A stretch of DNA of 64,000 nt from F1-20-MAGs119 sp964556145 (GTDB taxonomy: Bacteria; Actinomycetota; Acidimicrobiia; Acidimicrobiales; Ilumatobacteraceae): contig CAZKVD010000001.1 of assembly GCA_964556145.1 (NCBI GenBank), positions 1 through 64,000 on the forward strand. The letters run 5' to 3'. A program made the translations under genes and the position numbers. Position 1 is the stretch's first letter; every line of letters begins with the position of its first letter. This document shows, one piece after another, positions 8,296 to 16,060 of the stretch. The notes under the pieces are model-generated. The model was given only the letters and a program-made list of their open reading frames with translations. It did not search any database and was not told the DNA's origin.

Positions 8296-8889
8296 TCACC
8301 AGCCGTTGTGGTGAACCACTTCGCCGACGTCCTTGCGCGACACGGGGCCGGTGGGGCCGTCGGGGTAACCGAGCGGAATCGTGGTGCCGATGAAGATCTC
8401 ATCGGGAATTCCGAGGATGCGCCGGATGTCTTTTTCGAACACGCCGTGCAACGTGGTGAACGCGGCACCCAGGCCCAGCGCACGGGCCGCAACAACCAGG
8501 TTCTGGCTGGCGGCATAGACCGCCGAGTACATGAACGTCTCGCGAGGTGCGTCAGCGGGATAGATGTTGCGGCCGCACACGAAGATGATGCAGGGGAAGT
8601 TGCCCATGTTCTCGCCCAGGTTGCGGGCTCCGGCCAGTGTCCGCTTGTCGACCGCGCTCTCCGGAACGGGCATCTTCGCAACCCTTTCGGCGAACGGCTT
8701 GAACAAATCGCCGATCTGGCGACGCACGTCGGCATCGGTGACGACGACGAAGTCCCAGCCCTGCGTGTTGTTCGGGCTGCTCGCACGCGTGGCGGCCCAC
8801 AGCACCTTGTCGATCAACTCTTGGGGAACCGGGTCGGGTTTGAAAAAGCGCATTGCGCGCGCGGTGCCCATTGCTTCGAAGACGTCCAT
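8296..8889 (-). CDS. Nitroreductase-family FMN oxidoreductase
   Basis: 197 residues, cytoplasmic. N-terminal ARAMRFFKPDPVP and ATRASSPNNTQGWDFVVVTD are the FMN phosphate-binding and substrate-side motifs of the nitroreductase fold. Further marks are YSAVYAASQNLVVAARALGLGAAFTTLH and IPLGYPDGPTGPVSRKDVGEVVHHNGW. These enzymes reduce nitro, quinone or enone groups, or remove iodine or carry out dehydrogenation, with NAD(P)H. The substrate is not predictable. The ATG at 8889 is 32 bases from the divergent nucleotidyltransferase start. Confidence 0.88.
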   Translation of the reverse strand: MDVFEAMGTARAMRFFKPDPVPQELIDKVLWAATRASSPNNTQGWDFVVVTDADVRRQIGDLFKPFAERVAKMPVPESAVDKRTLAGARNLGENMGNFPCIIFVCGRNIYPADAPRETFMYSAVYAASQNLVVAARALGLGAAFTTLHGVFEKDIRRILGIPDEIFIGTTIPLGYPDGPTGPVSRKDVGEVVHHNGW

Positions 8890-8921
8890 GGCCCCTATCG
8901 TGCCAAATGGAGGACACAGGA

Positions 8922-9428
8922 ATGGCAGGCGAGACCCACAAGTTCGAAACGGGCCTGATCGTCGGGCGTTTTCACCCGCCGCACCTGGGCCATTCCTGGT
9001 TCATCGACGAGGCAGCCGCTCGCTGCGAACGCCTCGTTGTCTTCGTGAACACGCGCGAAGGTGAAACGGTGCCGGGAACGCTGCGCGCGCAGTGGCTGGC
9101 CGATCTTCACCCGCGCGTCACGGTGCGTCAGGTTGCGCACAACCTGAACACCGACTGGAACGACGAGGAACTGTGGGCAAAGTGGATTGCACTCTTTCGT
9201 GGTCACTGGCCCCACGAAGTCGGTCCACACGCGGTGTTTTCGTCCGATCCGTACGTCGACGAGCTTGCCCGACGACTGCAAGCCGAAGCGGTGATCGTCG
9301 ACGAACCACGCGTGAACGTTCCGATCAGCGCCACCCAGATACGCAACGACCCACTCGGCAACCTCGGGATGCTTGCTCCGTCGGTGCGCGAGTGGGTCGA
9401 AACGAATCACCGGCTGTTCGGCCGGTGA
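8922..9428 (+). CDS. Nucleotidyltransferase of the NadM/NadR type (NMN adenylyltransferase-like)
   Basis: 168 residues with the nucleotidyltransferase signature GRFHPPHLGH near residue 15 and ISATQIRNDPLGN near the C-terminus, the ISxTxIR motif that binds ATP phosphates. The layout (short, VFVNTREGE, FSSDPYVDELA) is closest to the N-terminal domain of NadR and to NadM, which transfer AMP to nicotinamide mononucleotide. No kinase domain follows. The start at 8922 is eight bases after GGAGG (8909-8913); an earlier in-frame ATG at 8907 lacks a ribosome binding site. It converges on the peroxiredoxin gene. Confidence 0.8.
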   Translation: MAGETHKFETGLIVGRFHPPHLGHSWFIDEAAARCERLVVFVNTREGETVPGTLRAQWLADLHPRVTVRQVAHNLNTDWNDEELWAKWIALFRGHWPHEVGPHAVFSSDPYVDELARRLQAEAVIVDEPRVNVPISATQIRNDPLGNLGMLAPSVREWVETNHRLFGR

Positions 9429-9431
9429 CGG

Positions 9432-10070
9432 TTACTTCTTGTTCGGCTGGGGCAAAACGCGCAGGTAGGGCTTCACCGTCTTCCAGCCACCGGGGAACAA
9501 GGTCTTGGCCTCGTCGTCGCTGACGGCTGCGCCGATGATGACGTCGTCGCCGTCCTTCCAGTTAGCCGGTGTTGCCACCTTGTAATTGGCGGTCAACTGC
9601 AGCGAGTCGATGACGCGCAGCACTTCGTCGAAGTTGCGGCCGGTCGACGCGGGGTAGGTGATGGTGAGCTTGACCTTCTTGTCGGGTCCGATGACGAACA
9701 CCGAGCGCACGGTCAACGTGTCGTTTGCGTTCGGGTGGATCATGTCGTAGAGGTCGCTGACCTTGCGGTCGGGGTCGCCGATCATCGGGAAGTTGACCGG
9801 TGTGCCCTGTGTTTCACCGATGTCACCTTCCCACTTCAGGTGCGAATCAACCGGGTCGACCGACAGGCCGATGACCTTGACGTTGCGCTTGTCGAACTCG
9901 GGCTTGATCTTTGCGACGTAACCAAGTTCGGTGGTGCACACCGGGGTGAAGTCCTTGGGGTGGGAAAAGAGAACGCCCCACGAGCTGCCGAGCCATTCGT
10001 GGAATGAGATCGTGCCCTGGGTGGTCTCTGCAGTGAAATCGGGTGCGGTATCGCCAAGTCGTAGTGCCAT
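9432..10070 (-). CDS. 1-Cys peroxiredoxin (Prx6 family)
   Basis: 212 residues. The N-terminus is LRLGDTAPDFTAETTQGTISFHEWLGSSW and the active site is PKDFTPVCTTELG, with the peroxidatic Cys near residue 45. The long C-terminal domain of Prx6 enzymes follows (GRNFDEVLRVIDSLQLT, then VATPANWKDGDDVIIG). It reduces peroxides, with the resolving thiol supplied by another protein. The ATG at 10070 was preferred over an upstream in-frame ATG at 10091 because the domain begins at once. A terminator for the upstream tetR lies in the short gap. Confidence 0.93.
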   Translation of the reverse strand: MALRLGDTAPDFTAETTQGTISFHEWLGSSWGVLFSHPKDFTPVCTTELGYVAKIKPEFDKRNVKVIGLSVDPVDSHLKWEGDIGETQGTPVNFPMIGDPDRKVSDLYDMIHPNANDTLTVRSVFVIGPDKKVKLTITYPASTGRNFDEVLRVIDSLQLTANYKVATPANWKDGDDVIIGAAVSDDEAKTLFPGGWKTVKPYLRVLPQPNKK

Positions 10071-10096
10071 GGGCGGCAGGATAACGCGCAAAACAG

Positions 10097-10119
10097 AAAA
10101 CCCGACAACTTTGGTCGGG
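10097..10119 (-). terminator. Intrinsic terminator after tetR
   Basis: On the minus strand the six-pair stem CCCGAC/GTCGGG (10101-10106 and 10114-10119) with a seven-base loop is followed by TTTTCTGTTTT. It lies right after the tetR stop codon (10122-10124) and before the peroxiredoxin start, so it should separate the two transcripts. Confidence 0.75.
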
Positions 10120-10121
10120 AT

Positions 10122-10715
10122 TTAGATCCCCCGAATTGCCGCGGCGGCAAGACGCCCAACCGATGCAACCATGTCGTCAACACTTCGTCCGGCGGGGATC
10201 TTGCGTGACAGCGGCCCGTCGAGGAGCAGCGTTGCGGTGCCATGGACCTGTGACCACAACAGAACCGCCAGGTCGAAAGCGTCGATCTCGGAGATGTCGG
10301 CCGGTCCAACCCGGCGCACGAGCATCATCAATGCCCCCATCGCGCGATCGGCAGCCGCTTTGGCCCCGGCGTGGGTTTCGACCATGCACAGTTCGGGCCG
10401 GAACATGATGCGGAAATGGGCCGGGTGGGCGAGGGCAAAGTTCACGTAGGCGATGAAGCACGTCTCGGCGGGCTCGCCCGGGCCGGCCAAGGCGGACGTC
10501 ATTGCCTCGCTCAGTTTGTCGAAACCCTGAATGGCGATGTGGGCCAGAACGTCGCCGCGGTCGGCGAAGTAGTGGTAGGGCGCCTGGTGCGAAACCCCCG
10601 CACGACGCGCAACTTCACGCATCGACAGTGCCCCCAAGCCCTCGGACTCGACAATGTCAACGGCCGCGGCGATGACTGCGTCGCGAACGTTTCCCTCTGC
10701 TGCCGCCGGTCCCAC
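10122..10715 (-). CDS. TetR-family repressor of the adjacent MFS exporter
   Basis: 197 residues. The N-terminal helix-turn-helix reads ALSMREVARRAGVSHQAPYHYFADRGDVLAHI. A ligand domain with the TetR_C-type pattern follows (ALAHPAHFRIMFRPEL). The gene is divergent from the drug-exporter gene across 58 bases that hold two back-to-back promoters and a palindrome overlapping both. The GTG start at 10715 lies six bases after the -10 box TAAACT (10722-10727), which is 17 bases from TTGACG (10745-10750): leaderless and probably autoregulated. Confidence 0.9.
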   Translation of the reverse strand: MGPAAAEGNVRDAVIAAAVDIVESEGLGALSMREVARRAGVSHQAPYHYFADRGDVLAHIAIQGFDKLSEAMTSALAGPGEPAETCFIAYVNFALAHPAHFRIMFRPELCMVETHAGAKAAADRAMGALMMLVRRVGPADISEIDAFDLAVLLWSQVHGTATLLLDGPLSRKIPAGRSVDDMVASVGRLAAAAIRGI

Positions 10716-10721
10716 GCGGGC

Positions 10722-10770
10722 AGTTTAAACAGCGTACTTGACAGCGTCAAGCAAAACCTAGACACTGTCA
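10722..10770. promoter_or_regulatory. Divergent tetR/MFS promoters with shared operator
   Basis: The perfect inverted repeat CTTGAC-AGC-GTCAAG (10737-10751) covers both -35 boxes: TTGACA of the exporter (10738-10743) and TTGACG of tetR (10745-10750, minus strand). The tetR -10 is TAAACT (10722-10727, minus). The exporter -10 is probably TAGACA (10759-10764) with a short 15-base spacer. A second pair, TGACAG (10739-10744) and CTGTCA (10765-10770), brackets the exporter promoter. A repressor bound here would block both directions. Confidence 0.75.
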
Positions 10771-10773
10771 GGT

Positions 10774-12321
10774 ATGAACATCACCGACCCCCGCGTGCAC
10801 GCTCGTCGCTGGCAGATCCTCGCCGTGCTCTGCCTGTCGCTTTTTCTCGTTGTCGTCGACAACCTCATCGTCAACGTCGCGTTGCCCACGCTGTCGCGCG
10901 AACTGAACGCCGGCACGTCGGCCCTGCAGTGGATCGTCGACTCGTACAGCCTCGTCTTCGCAGGTCTGCTTCTCGCCGCAGGCGGCATCGGTGACCGCTT
11001 CGGCCGGAAGGGAACGCTGCAGATCGGCCTCGTCCTCTTTGCCGCGTGTTCAACATTTGCTGCGTTCTCGGGTTCGACGAGTGCGCTCATCTTCTGGCGA
11101 GGTGCGATGGGTGTTGGTGCCGCACTTGTCTTCCCCGCGACACTCGCGATCGTCACCAACGTTTTCACCGACCCCGTCGAGCGTGCGAAGGCCATCGGTG
11201 TGTGGTCGGCGGTATCAGGTGCCGCCGTTGCGTTCGGCCCGGTCATGGGCGGACTCTTGCTCGAGCACTTCTGGTGGGGTTCGGTGTTTCTCATCAACGT
11301 GCCGATCGTGGCCATTGCGCTGATTCTGGGTCACCGCCTCGTGCCGACGTCGAAGGATCCGTCGGGCCATCACATCGAACCACTCGGATTCGTTCTGTCG
11401 ATTGCGATGATTGGCCTGCTCGTCTACACCGTGATCGAGGGACCGCACCAAGGGTGGGCATCGGCCACGACTCTTTTCAGTTTCGCCTTCGTTGCCGTAC
11501 TTCTCGCGTCATTCATTGCCTGGGAACTGCACGTTGCAAACCCGCTTCTCGACGTGCGCACGTTCCGCAACGCACGTTTCAGCGCGGGTTCAATGGCGAT
11601 CTTCATCGCGTTCTTTGCACTCTTCGGTTTCACATTCCTCGTGACCCAGTACTTCCAATACGTGCGCGGCTACTCGACGCTCAGTGCGGGTCTGCACACC
11701 CTGCCGTTCGCAATCGGCGCGGGCGTCACCGCACCATCGGCGGCGCGTCTGGCACTGCGCTTCGGCACCAAGCGTGTCGTGTCGTGGGGGCTGTTCTCGA
11801 TGGCAATCGGCCTCAGCGTTGCCTCGCAGATCGATGGCGGCACGTCGTACTGGGCCGTCATCGTTCCATCGATGTTGTTCCTTGCATCGGGTCTTGCCTG
11901 TGTCACTTCTCCGGCCACCGAGGCTGTGATGGGTTCGGTCACGCGCGAAAAAGCGGGTGTGGCCTCGGCGGTCAACGACACAGCGCGCGAAGTCGGCGGA
12001 ACCCTCGGCGTTGCCGTGGTGGGCAGCGTGTTTGCCTCGCTGTACGGCCCGAAGATCGTCGACAACCTTGCCGGATTGCCGATTCCCGACGAGGCCCTCG
12101 ACGCGGCCGAAGGGTCGATGGCAGCAGCATTGATCGTGGCCGAACGAGCCCCCGCCGCCGGAGCACAGGCAATCGTGGCCGCAGCACGCGACGCGTTCAT
12201 GAGCGGCTGGATGACCGCCTGTCTCGTTGCAGTCGGTGTGGCGCTGGTGGGCAGCGTGCTGACGCTCGTGTTCCTGCCCAATCGCGCGGCTTCGCAAGAA
12301 ACAGCTACCGAAGCGGCTTGA
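10774..12321 (+). CDS. MFS drug/H+ antiporter, DHA2 (EmrB/QacA) family, 14 TM
   Basis: 515 residues, fourteen predicted membrane helices. The N-terminal helix VLCLSLFLVVVDNLIVNVALPTL carries motif D1-like residues. LQWIVDSYSLVFAGLLLAAGGIGDRFGRKG holds MFS motif A, and the fifth helix region, AVSGAAVAFGPVMGGLLLEHFWW, holds motif C (antiporter motif). DHA2 proteins expel hydrophobic cationic drugs in exchange for protons. Control by the divergent TetR is inferred from the shared operator. The start ATG is nine bases after the -10 box. Confidence 0.92.
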   Translation: MNITDPRVHARRWQILAVLCLSLFLVVVDNLIVNVALPTLSRELNAGTSALQWIVDSYSLVFAGLLLAAGGIGDRFGRKGTLQIGLVLFAACSTFAAFSGSTSALIFWRGAMGVGAALVFPATLAIVTNVFTDPVERAKAIGVWSAVSGAAVAFGPVMGGLLLEHFWWGSVFLINVPIVAIALILGHRLVPTSKDPSGHHIEPLGFVLSIAMIGLLVYTVIEGPHQGWASATTLFSFAFVAVLLASFIAWELHVANPLLDVRTFRNARFSAGSMAIFIAFFALFGFTFLVTQYFQYVRGYSTLSAGLHTLPFAIGAGVTAPSAARLALRFGTKRVVSWGLFSMAIGLSVASQIDGGTSYWAVIVPSMLFLASGLACVTSPATEAVMGSVTREKAGVASAVNDTAREVGGTLGVAVVGSVFASLYGPKIVDNLAGLPIPDEALDAAEGSMAAALIVAERAPAAGAQAIVAAARDAFMSGWMTACLVAVGVALVGSVLTLVFLPNRAASQETATEAA

Positions 12322-12376
12322 TCGCCTCGAGCAGCTCTTCGAGGTCGTCGACAATCGTTGCCAAAGCGCTGTTCAT
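12305..12376 (-). pseudogene. 23-codon reading frame, possible remnant of a nucleotidyltransferase partner
   Basis: This short frame starts at the ATG overlapping the stop of the 12376-12669 gene (TGATG coupling) and ends at TAG 12305-12307, inside the end of the MFS gene. Its start, LATIVDDLEEL, resembles the first residues of AbiEii-like nucleotidyltransferases, which often follow small proteins like the one encoded upstream. It then stops where those proteins continue with ALVGG. It may be a truncated remnant or a chance frame. Confidence 0.35.
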
Positions 12377-12669
12377 CAACGTCCGTGTTCGACGTGGGAG
12401 TCGGAGCCTCTGGCGAGCATTAGTGGCGCGACTGCCCGGGCGAGTTCGTCACCGTGTCGGTGTCGAATTCGTTCGATCGCCAGCTCCGTGGAACTCGCAG
12501 AGGGGAAGCGCCGAGTCAGAAAGTCATCTTCGGCTTGGTGCATCCATTTTTGTCGTTGTTCGGCCATTGCCAGCCGCTCGGAGATCGACTTTCGGCGAAT
12601 CGCAGCGATTTGGAGCTTCCACACTTCGAGCGAAGTGTCAGCGGGAACCGCGGCGCAGTCGAAGGACAT
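12376..12669 (-). CDS. Hypothetical small protein (putative partner of a nucleotidyltransferase)
   Basis: 97 residues, charged and helical, no membrane segment. The segment EVWKLQIAAIRRKSISERLAMAEQ and a later IRHRHGDEL recall a family of small proteins of the form (ERLxxAxxM, then IRxRHP) that are encoded just before AbiEii-like nucleotidyltransferase genes. That resemblance is weak and from memory. The gene is followed at once by a 23-codon frame that could be the cut-down partner. It lies between the exporter genes on its own. Confidence 0.5.
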   Translation of the reverse strand: MSFDCAAVPADTSLEVWKLQIAAIRRKSISERLAMAEQRQKWMHQAEDDFLTRRFPSASSTELAIERIRHRHGDELARAVAPLMLARGSDSHVEHGR

Positions 12670-12680
12670 AGGGGCATCGT

Positions 12681-12705
12681 AGCGAGGGGGTGCAGCCCCC
12701 TCGCT
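12681..12705 (-). terminator. Strong hairpin after the MMPL gene
   Basis: A perfect ten-pair stem AGCGAGGGGG/CCCCCTCGCT with a five-base loop lies seven bases beyond the MMPL stop codon (12712-12714). No T-run follows on the minus strand, so it is a non-canonical terminator or an mRNA-end stabilising hairpin. Confidence 0.5.
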
Positions 12706-12711
12706 CGAGCG

Positions 12712-14862
12712 TCAGTGGCTGAATTCGACCTTGGGCAACACGCGGTCGAGCCACTTGGGCAAGTACCAGGTCTTGTCGCCGAGAAGACCGAAGAGTGATG
12801 GCACCAACATCATTCGGATCAGCGTCGCGTCGAGGAGAACCGCGACGGCCAGGGTGATGCCGAGCTCCGTCGGAGGAATGGGGCCGGTCACGCCGAAGGC
12901 GATGAACACCACGATCATGATGAGTGCAGCATCGGTGATGGGCCGACCCGTGCGTGCGATGCCCTCGCGGATCGCGAGTTGCGAATCACCCGTTGCATCG
13001 TGGTGCTCCTTGATCGAAGCCAACAGGAACAACTGGTAATCCATCGACAGGCCGAACAACAACGCAAAGAAGAAGAGCGGCGCCCAGGCATTGATGAACC
13101 CTTGCTCCTCGATGCCGATCAGGTTCGCACCGATGCCGTGCTGGAACACGATTGTTGCGAAACCGAAGCTGGCCGCAACCGAGATGAGATTCATCACCAC
13201 CGATGCGATTGCGATGGTGATGCTGCGGAACACGACGAGCAGCAACACGAATGCAACGAGCATGATGAGCGCCACTGCCAGTGGGAACGAACCAATCAGT
13301 GCATCGGTGAGGTCGCCGTTCTGGGATCCCGGTCCTCCGACGAGGGCCGAGGGCGACACTTCAGCAACCGCACTGCGCAGGCGTGCAACGGTGTCATCGG
13401 TGGCATTGTCGGACGGGCCGGTCTTCGGAAATGCACGAATGGCGAGGCGCCCGCTCTGCGCTGGTTCGGTGACGATGCCGACCTGGACGATGTTCGGATC
13501 CTTGCCGACGACGTCGACGATTGCTTGTGCGTCGGCTGCGGGGGCGGTGATGAAGAGAGGGGCCACTCCACCGTCGCCGAACGCAGCAACTGCAGCGTCG
13601 TAGCCGTCGCGACTCTGCGCGCCGCGGTCGACCACGCGTGCATCGGGCATACCGAGGTCCATGCCGATTGCGGGTGCGGCCAATCCGAGCAGAAGGAAAA
13701 GGCCGAGAGCAAGCGTGCGGCGTGGCTTCCACAGTGCCTTCGACGTCCAGCGCGCCCACCGACCCTCGGCGGCGCGGTCCGGGTCTTCCTTGGCCCGGTT
13801 GACGAGAACGCGGTCACCCATCGAAGCGAGAACGGCCGGCAACAGAGTGAAGCTGGCGAGCGAAACCGCAACCACCGAGAGGATCATGCCGAGCGCCATC
13901 GAGCGGAACACCATGATGGGAACGAGGAACAGTGCGGCAAGGGACAGCACAACCGCAAGTGCCGACAAGAACACGGCCTTTCCTGCGGTGCCGAGCGCGC
14001 TCGCCATGGCCTCGCTCGTGTCCTTTCCGTCCTCACGTTCCTCGCGGTAGCGGGTGGTGATGAAGAGGCTGTAGTCGATGCCGACCGCGAGGCCGATCAT
14101 CATCGAAAAGTTCATCGACCACACCGACAAGGGTGTGACGTTGCTGAGGAGATTGATCGATGCCCAACCGATGAAGATGCCGGCCACGGCGAGGATCAGG
14201 GGAATTCCCGCGGCGATCGCCGAGCCGAAGGCGATGAACAAGAGAATCAGTGTCGGAAGGCCCGACAGCAGCTCGGCCTTGTGCAACGCCTTTTCGTTCG
14301 ACTTGTTGAAGTCGTGCCACACGGCCCATTCGCCGGTCACGTTTGCACTGACACCCGCCGGCAATTCCTGCTCGGCGACGAAGTGCATCAACTCGCCGGC
14401 CGACTCCGGACGATCGGCGTCGACCTCGGCTGCAAGTGCAACGGGAATCAGCGCGGTCTTGCCGTCGGGGGAGATGAGCCCCGACTCGGCGGGCATCGAC
14501 GTGGGGTCGATCGCGCCGGCTGCGCCCGGCGCATTCATCAATGCAGCAGCAAGTGTCTTCACCGCATCCGGCGAGTCGGCGATCGGCTTGTCCTGAACGA
14601 CAACAACCATTGCTGCCTCGGCTCCGGCCTGGGCAAAGTCGCGACGAAGTTCATCGCGCACATCGACCGCCGTCGAGCCCTGCGCTTCCCAGCCGGCTCC
14701 CGACAGTGCACTGGTCAGCGTGAGTGCCAACGGTGCAGCTGCCACGGTGACCACCGCCCAGAATGCGATCATCGCCCAGCGGTAGCGAACGGAGAATCGC
14801 GCAGTTGCGGGAAGCAGTCCGCGTGCGTGCGTGTGAACTTGAGTTGGGGCGTGCGAGGTCAA
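12712..14862 (-). CDS. MMPL-family RND transporter
   Basis: 716 residues with the two-fold MMPL layout: one N-terminal helix (YRWAMIAFWAVVTVAAAPLA), an outer domain, and five helices around residues 200-380 including the MIGLAVGIDYSLFITTRYREE signature. A second outer domain and five more helices follow, with FGLSMDYQLFLLASIKE. GxxxDY motifs carry the proton-relay aspartates. MMPL proteins move lipids, glycolipids, siderophores or drugs across the inner membrane. It lies 43 bases after the CsoR-type regulator gene and is probably in one transcript with it, so its expression should respond to the same signal. Confidence 0.9.
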   Translation of the reverse strand: MTSHAPTQVHTHARGLLPATARFSVRYRWAMIAFWAVVTVAAAPLALTLTSALSGAGWEAQGSTAVDVRDELRRDFAQAGAEAAMVVVVQDKPIADSPDAVKTLAAALMNAPGAAGAIDPTSMPAESGLISPDGKTALIPVALAAEVDADRPESAGELMHFVAEQELPAGVSANVTGEWAVWHDFNKSNEKALHKAELLSGLPTLILLFIAFGSAIAAGIPLILAVAGIFIGWASINLLSNVTPLSVWSMNFSMMIGLAVGIDYSLFITTRYREEREDGKDTSEAMASALGTAGKAVFLSALAVVLSLAALFLVPIMVFRSMALGMILSVVAVSLASFTLLPAVLASMGDRVLVNRAKEDPDRAAEGRWARWTSKALWKPRRTLALGLFLLLGLAAPAIGMDLGMPDARVVDRGAQSRDGYDAAVAAFGDGGVAPLFITAPAADAQAIVDVVGKDPNIVQVGIVTEPAQSGRLAIRAFPKTGPSDNATDDTVARLRSAVAEVSPSALVGGPGSQNGDLTDALIGSFPLAVALIMLVAFVLLLVVFRSITIAIASVVMNLISVAASFGFATIVFQHGIGANLIGIEEQGFINAWAPLFFFALLFGLSMDYQLFLLASIKEHHDATGDSQLAIREGIARTGRPITDAALIMIVVFIAFGVTGPIPPTELGITLAVAVLLDATLIRMMLVPSLFGLLGDKTWYLPKWLDRVLPKVEFSH

Positions 14863-14905
14863 GGTGGTGTCGCTTTCGTGAGTGGCTGAGACGTCGGTCG
14901 GCGCG

Positions 14906-15175
14906 CTAGGCGAGCTTCAGGAACATCTTTTGAACATCGTCGATCGAGTAACCCTCGCGGCGTGAGCGTTCGGGGTTGCCGACGCACCAGGTGAGACCGG
15001 CCGCCACGAGATTGAACCCGACCTGCTCGAGGGCCTTGCCAGCAGCGGAGATCTGGTTCACGATCTCGCGGCAGTCGCGGTCTTCGTCGAGCATTTGCTG
15101 GATCCCTCGAACCTGCCCTTCGATCCGGCGAAGACGCTTTTGCAGATCGGCGATGGTGTCCTGTGGGATTTCCAT
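14906..15175 (-). CDS. CsoR/CstR-family repressor (two Cys, no His ligand)
   Basis: 89 residues with the all-helical DUF156 fold: LQKRLRRIEGQVRGIQQMLDEDRDC, then REIVNQISAAGKALEQVGFNLV, then TWCVGNPERSRREG. Copper sensors of the family use Cys-His-Cys. Here Cys35 and Cys64 are kept, but the His four residues before the second Cys is Gly60. That Cys-Cys pattern is like CstR, which senses persulfides. The ATG at 15175 lies six bases after a TATGCT -10 box, so the mRNA is leaderless; longer upstream frames are not supported. Autoregulation is shown by an operator inside its promoter. Probable operon with the MMPL gene. Confidence 0.88.
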   Translation of the reverse strand: MEIPQDTIADLQKRLRRIEGQVRGIQQMLDEDRDCREIVNQISAAGKALEQVGFNLVAAGLTWCVGNPERSRREGYSIDDVQKMFLKLA

Positions 15176-15181
15176 GCGGTC

Positions 15182-15210
15182 AGCATATACCCCCTGGGGT
15201 ATCAAGGCAA
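15182..15210 (-). promoter_or_regulatory. csoR-like promoter with CsoR/CstR operator in the spacer
   Basis: Minus strand: -35 TTGCCT (15205-15210), 17-base spacer, -10 TATGCT (15182-15187), then six bases to the ATG. The palindrome ATACCCC-CT-GGGGTAT (plus-strand reading, 15187-15202) fills the spacer and matches the G/C-tract operator form known for CsoR and CstR. Binding there would occlude RNA polymerase. Confidence 0.85.
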
Positions 15211-15216
15211 GCCCTG

Positions 15217-15918
15217 TCACCCCTGTGGCACCGCACCTGTCAGGTGGTCGCGGAGCAGCACCGGTTGCAGGCCCGCCTTCGCTGCAACCCGCAGCACAAC
15301 CTCGAGGCTTCTCGGCAATGAATCGAGGTAGTGCATCAACACGATGTCGCCACGACGCAGGCCCGAGCCCCCGTCGGAGCGCACGATCGTTCCCTGGTCG
15401 GCGACGACGTTCCACAACACGACACGCGACATCCGGCAGGCCTTGGCCGCGCGAACGGTGTCGTCGTTCCAGCCACCGCCCGGAGGGCGGAAGAAGGTCG
15501 GCGTGCGGCGGATCACCCGCCGTATTTCGCGGGTTCCGGCGCAGATCTCGGCCTTTTGGGCCGCGAACGACATGGTGCTGACGGTGCGGTGGGTCTGCGA
15601 ATGATTCTCGAAGGTCATCCCTGTTTGGCGTAACAGGTTGATGAAACGGCGTCGGTTGTGGTTCACCTGTTCGGGCAGCGCAAACGTCGTGATCGGAATC
15701 CGCATGTTGCGGATGTACTGCACCGAACTGCGTGGCAGGTGCGTGCCGTCATCGACCGTGATGAAGAAGATCGGCTTGTTCGTGCGCACGTGGTCAATGA
15801 CGTAGTCCGAGGGCCCGGATCCCACGCTGACCGACACCGACCGTGCATGGGAGGTGTCCGGAAGAAAGGCCCAGGCGACCAGCACTGCTGCCACGCAATG
15901 GATCATTCGTCGACGCAT
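15217..15918 (-). CDS. Secreted polysaccharide deacetylase (NodB/CE4 fold)
   Basis: 233 residues with an N-terminal signal peptide (MRRRMIHCVAAVLVAWAFLP, cleavage near SHA-RS). NodB motifs are present in modified form. IFFITVDDGTHL corresponds to motif 1 (the first Asp is the general base). FENHSQTHRT is motif 2, with His-x3-His for metal, and FFRPPGGGWN is motif 3. VLWNVVAD (motif 4, usually W-x-D) and IVLMHYLD (motif 5, with His) follow. It would remove N- or O-acetyl groups from a cell-envelope polysaccharide. Its stop lies just upstream of the csoR-like promoter, and the start has only a weak upstream -10-like CATAGT. Confidence 0.85.
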   Translation of the reverse strand: MRRRMIHCVAAVLVAWAFLPDTSHARSVSVSVGSGPSDYVIDHVRTNKPIFFITVDDGTHLPRSSVQYIRNMRIPITTFALPEQVNHNRRRFINLLRQTGMTFENHSQTHRTVSTMSFAAQKAEICAGTREIRRVIRRTPTFFRPPGGGWNDDTVRAAKACRMSRVVLWNVVADQGTIVRSDGGSGLRRGDIVLMHYLDSLPRSLEVVLRVAAKAGLQPVLLRDHLTGAVPQG

Positions 15919-15974
15919 GTACTGTCACTATGGCAGAACGCCTGCGCCGCGGCCGAGCGAACAATTCTTCGCAG

Positions 15975-16006
15975 AAAGTGTCCGCCGATCGCGGCTCGGT
16001 GGCTCT
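15975..16006 (+). promoter_or_regulatory. ECF-sigma-type promoter, copy 2 (before the sigma gene)
   Basis: AAAGTGTCCGCC (15975-15986), 12-base spacer, GTGGCTCT (15999-16006). It is identical in both blocks and spacing to the copy before the RCC1 gene (17649-17680), and the spacers are unrelated in sequence. If TGTCC and GGCTCT are the -35 and -10 cores, the distance between them is in the ECF range. It lies 54 bases before the sigma-factor ATG, which suggests autoregulation. Confidence 0.8.
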
Positions 16007-16060
16007 CTTCGACATGGATCGAGGGAGTCGCGAGGCCGGATGCGGGGTGGTTGGAGCGAA

